A stretch of 7,399 nt of DNA from Dehalococcoidia bacterium (GTDB taxonomy: Bacteria; Chloroflexota; Dehalococcoidia; Dehalococcoidales; BS750m-G39), in the NCBI GenBank assembly GCA_030640325.1, contig DAOWJM010000122.1, forward strand, positions 1 to 7,399. Direction: 5' to 3'. The notes under the pieces are model-generated. The model worked only from the letters and a program-made list of their open reading frames with translations, did not search any database and was not told the DNA's origin. This document shows, piece after piece, positions 5,548-7,399 of this stretch. The position numbers and the translations under genes are program-made. The first letter of the stretch is position 1, and every line of letters begins with the position of its first letter.

Positions 5548-6257
5548 AGCAGGTTACCGGTTTCCCAGCTAAGATGCAGTTTACCCCCTTGCCCAATTTT
5601 TTCTTCAGCACACTACTACCACAAATCAGTGATATCGCCGAGCTGAAAACAACCCTCCACATCTTCTGGGCACTTTACCACAAGCGGGGCTATCCCCGCT
5701 TCATCACCTATAGAGAGCTTTTGGGTAATAAGAGCTTGATGAGCAGCCTCAAGGGGGCAACAAGACCACCAGACGAGGTATTGCACCATGCCCTGGAAAT
5801 GGCTACCAAGCGGGGTACCGTCCTTCATATGGTATTAGATAGGGATGGAATGCCCGAGGATATCTACTTTCTCAATACTGAGTCTGATAGACAGATTATG
5901 GCTAAAATTCAAAATGGCGAGCTTAATTTAAGCGGACTGAAAGCAAAAGAACAAACCTTGATTGAGACCGAGGAGCAGCCTGACATCTTCACCCTGTATG
6001 AACAGAACATCGGTATGCTAACCCCGATGATTGCCGAAGAGCTGCGTGATGCCCTGAAGGTCTATCCTGAAACCTGGATTAGGGATGCCATCAAAGAGGC
6101 GGTTAATCAAAACAAACGCAAATGGAGCTATATTTCAGCGATTTTAGAGCGCTGGTCAGCAGAAGGTAAAGGCAATGGAACATATAGGGGAGATTCTAAA
6201 AAAACAGACCCGGATAAATACATCAAGGGCAAATACGGACACATGGTCAGGCGCTGA
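5544..6257 (+). CDS. DnaD-domain primosome / replication-initiation protein
   Basis: A 237-residue protein. Residues about 147-207 match the DnaD/DnaB C-terminal domain: a helix starting DIFTLYEQNIGMLTPMI, then an amphipathic stretch and WSYISAILERW, which carries the Y-x3-I-type signature of that domain. Residues about 14-110 look like a winged-helix N-terminal domain, joined by a charged linker (130-146). The C-terminus ends in a basic DPDKYIKGKYGHMVRR tail. In Bacillus, DnaD-family proteins help open the origin and bring in the helicase loader. Here the gene overlaps dnaB by 4 bases (ATGA) and is followed by a DnaI-like loader, so a helicase-loading role is the natural inference. No signal peptide or membrane segment. 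An 8-base-pair GC-rich hairpin lies within the coding sequence at 5682-5701. No individual gene symbol is given because DnaD-domain proteins are diverse. Confidence 0.85.
   Translation: MKQVTGFPAKMQFTPLPNFFFSTLLPQISDIAELKTTLHIFWALYHKRGYPRFITYRELLGNKSLMSSLKGATRPPDEVLHHALEMATKRGTVLHMVLDRDGMPEDIYFLNTESDRQIMAKIQNGELNLSGLKAKEQTLIETEEQPDIFTLYEQNIGMLTPMIAEELRDALKVYPETWIRDAIKEAVNQNKRKWSYISAILERWSAEGKGNGTYRGDSKKTDPDKYIKGKYGHMVRR
5682..5701 (+). repeat. GC-rich perfect hairpin inside the DnaD-like gene
   Basis: Arms AAGCGGGG and CCCCGCTT pair over 8 bases around a CTAT loop, in the codons for KRGYPR. There is no T-run after it on either strand, so it is not an intrinsic terminator by the usual criteria. 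It may be chance: about one such stem is expected in a window this size when several loop lengths are allowed (rough estimate). Confidence 0.5.
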
Positions 6258-7032
6258 AGAAGCAGAGGAAGCCTCGCCAAGCCCAGCCTGTCCTATTTGC
6301 AAGGGGGCGGGGTTTGTTCACCCCCGCCTGCCGTCAGGCAAGCCGGATTTTAGCCGGGTTGTTGCCTGCCGCTGCATTCAGAAAGAATTAGATAAAGAGC
6401 GCCAAACCCGCCTGCAGCGATATAGTGGTCTTGAACTAGAGCTACTTAAAAGCATGACCTTTGACAATTTTGACTGGAGGCGGGTTAATCTGCTGCCAGA
6501 GCAACGCGAGAATTTGAAAGAGGCATTTCGCCTTGCCTTCGAATTCGCCAAATCACCCGATGGCTGGCTTGTGCTCCAGGGGATTACCGGCTGTGGTAAA
6601 ACCCATCTGGCAGCAGCTATTGCTAATTATCGTCTCAAAGCCGGCAAGCCAGCCAAATTTGAGGTAGTGCCTGACTTTCTTGACCATTTGCGCTTCACCT
6701 TCAGCCCGGAGAGCCTGGTGTCCTATGACCAACTGTTTGAAGAAGTAAAGAATGCCCCACTGCTCATCCTAGACGACTTTGGTGAGCAGTCTACCACCCC
6801 TTGGGCACAAGAAAAGCTGTATCAGGTTATCAACTACCGCTATAATGCCCGACTAGCCACGGTAGTAACCACCCGCTGCTCACTGGATGAAATTGACAGT
6901 CCCATCGGCTCCCGCTTCACAGACCCCCGTATCAGCTTGGTATTTAATATCATCGCCCCTGACTACCGGACTGATGCCACAGCTAGCCGAAAGAAAACGA
7001 CTCGCGGTGGCAGAAAAGGGCGCCGCAGCTAA
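6175..7032 (+). CDS. DnaI/DnaC-like AAA+ helicase loader with N-terminal zinc-binding motif
   Basis: A 285-residue ATPase of the DnaC/DnaI/IstB group. An N-terminal C39-x2-C42 and C65-x-C67 pair suggests a zinc-binding domain like the helicase-binding domain of Bacillus DnaI. The AAA+ part has Walker A GITGCGKTH (136-144), Walker B LLILDDFG (196-203), a sensor-1-like VVTTRCS (230-236) and GSRFTD (245-250), where Arg247 is a likely arginine finger. The basic tail (RKKTTRGGRKGRRS) may touch DNA. ATG 6175 gives an 83-base overlap with the DnaD-like gene. It is the only ATG/GTG/TTG after the in-frame stop at 6145-6147 that keeps the cysteines. AAGG at 6163-6166 is 8 bases before it. Its place after dnaB and a DnaD-like gene argues for a chromosomal helicase loader and against an IstB transposition protein; no transposase is nearby. 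Confidence 0.88.
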   Translation: MEHIGEILKKQTRINTSRANTDTWSGAEEAEEASPSPACPICKGAGFVHPRLPSGKPDFSRVVACRCIQKELDKERQTRLQRYSGLELELLKSMTFDNFDWRRVNLLPEQRENLKEAFRLAFEFAKSPDGWLVLQGITGCGKTHLAAAIANYRLKAGKPAKFEVVPDFLDHLRFTFSPESLVSYDQLFEEVKNAPLLILDDFGEQSTTPWAQEKLYQVINYRYNARLATVVTTRCSLDEIDSPIGSRFTDPRISLVFNIIAPDYRTDATASRKKTTRGGRKGRRS

Positions 7033-7080
7033 CCATCGACTTGCATAACCAGAAGTTTTCAGCTAAAATGAGGAGGTTTT

Positions 7081-7399
7081 TTGTATAGAGAAGCTTCAGA
7101 GATGGTAAATCTTCCCGTTTTAGTGCTAAATCAAACCTATGAGCCGCTTAATGTATGTCGGGTGCGGCGGGCGGTAGTACTACTATACTATGGTAAGGCT
7201 GAGATGCTAGAGAATGGCACCGGATTTATCCACTCAGCTAGCTACACCTTCCCTGTGCCTTCGGTAATCCGCTTAGCTTATATGATTAAGCGTCCTCGAC
7301 CTCAGAGGAAGCTAACCCGCCTTGAGGTTTTCCACCGTGACCAATACACCTGCCAGTATTGTGGTAAGCAGACCCATCAACTTACCCTAGACCATGTCA
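7081..7399 (+). CDS. HNH endonuclease-family protein (3' partial)
   Basis: The frame runs off the right edge, so only about 106 residues are visible. After a short lead it reads LPVLVLNQTYEPLNVCRVRRAVVLL, a conserved N-terminal block of small HNH proteins (key: N17, Y20-E21-P22-L23-N24, V28-R29 region), then KAEMLE. A C91-Q-Y-C94 pair follows and the edge cuts just after L-D104-H105-V, the start of the HNH beta-beta-alpha metal site. TTG 7081 is taken as the start because AGGAGG at 7071-7076 lies 4 bases upstream. ATG 7102 is the alternative, with no ribosome site at normal distance but closer to where relatives usually begin. The DNA target and role are unknown; these proteins are common single genes in bacterial chromosomes. 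The 48-base gap before it shows no hairpin terminator. Confidence 0.85.
   Translation, partial: MYREASEMVNLPVLVLNQTYEPLNVCRVRRAVVLLYYGKAEMLENGTGFIHSASYTFPVPSVIRLAYMIKRPRPQRKLTRLEVFHRDQYTCQYCGKQTHQLTLDHV

Noticed and set aside
6324..6345. Small hairpin GCCTG-CCGT-CAGGC in the loader gene
   Set aside because: Only five base pairs, inside the coding region between the two cysteine pairs; easily chance.
6175..7032. IstB transposition helper of an IS21-type element
   Set aside because: No istA transposase or terminal repeats are nearby and the gene is embedded with dnaB and a DnaD-like gene; the N-terminal zinc motif fits DnaI better.
7068..7088. Six-codon reading frame ATG to TAG just before the HNH gene, as a leader peptide
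   Set aside because: Too short to judge; it contains the AGGAGG itself and has no attenuator-like hairpins around it.

Overview
The window is a compact, entirely plus-strand stretch of bacterial chromosome. It carries eight complete or near-complete genes, the tail of a ninth, and one decayed gene remnant. Gene content and order suggest an anaerobic bacterium, most likely a member of the Chloroflexota class Dehalococcoidia. The pointers are CoA-enzyme-activase/dehydratase-like proteins, then plsX and trxA, then rplI-dnaB followed by a DnaD-like gene, a DnaI/DnaC-like helicase loader and an HNH nuclease. This assignment is inferred from protein character and remembered gene order; no search was run.

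Region 1 (1-2153) is a module of the 2-hydroxyacyl-CoA dehydratase / CoA-enzyme-activase superfamily. It holds the last 33 codons of one component, a complete related component (95-1210), and an HgdC-type ATPase activase (1188-2153) with an extra cysteine-rich C-terminus. All three overlap, so they are probably co-translated. The activase would use ATP to fire low-potential electrons into a partner iron-sulfur protein. The substrate cannot be read from the sequence.

Region 2 (2174-3617) has plsX (phospholipid synthesis) overlapping trxA (thioredoxin with an unusual WCRPC active site). Three bases after trxA lies the wreck of a thioredoxin reductase gene. Its start and half of its FAD-binding motif survive, but a frameshift and loss of almost the whole gene leave only about 25 recognisable codons.

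Region 3 (3581-7032) starts with a possible promoter overlapping a small inverted repeat. It continues with rplI (bL9 with a lysine-rich tail of four 7-residue repeats), dnaB (replicative helicase), a DnaD-domain protein and a DnaI/DnaC-like AAA+ helicase loader with an N-terminal zinc-binding motif. The last three look like a self-contained helicase plus helicase-loading cassette, tightly packed (1-base gap, 4-base overlap, 83-base overlap).

Region 4 (7081-7399) is the 5' part of an HNH endonuclease-family gene that runs off the window.

I see no tRNA, rRNA, CRISPR array, insertion sequence or prophage. The window is mostly housekeeping. The observations most worth a second look are the decayed trxB beside the atypical thioredoxin, the repeat-built L9 tail, the split activase module, and the overlapping primosome genes.
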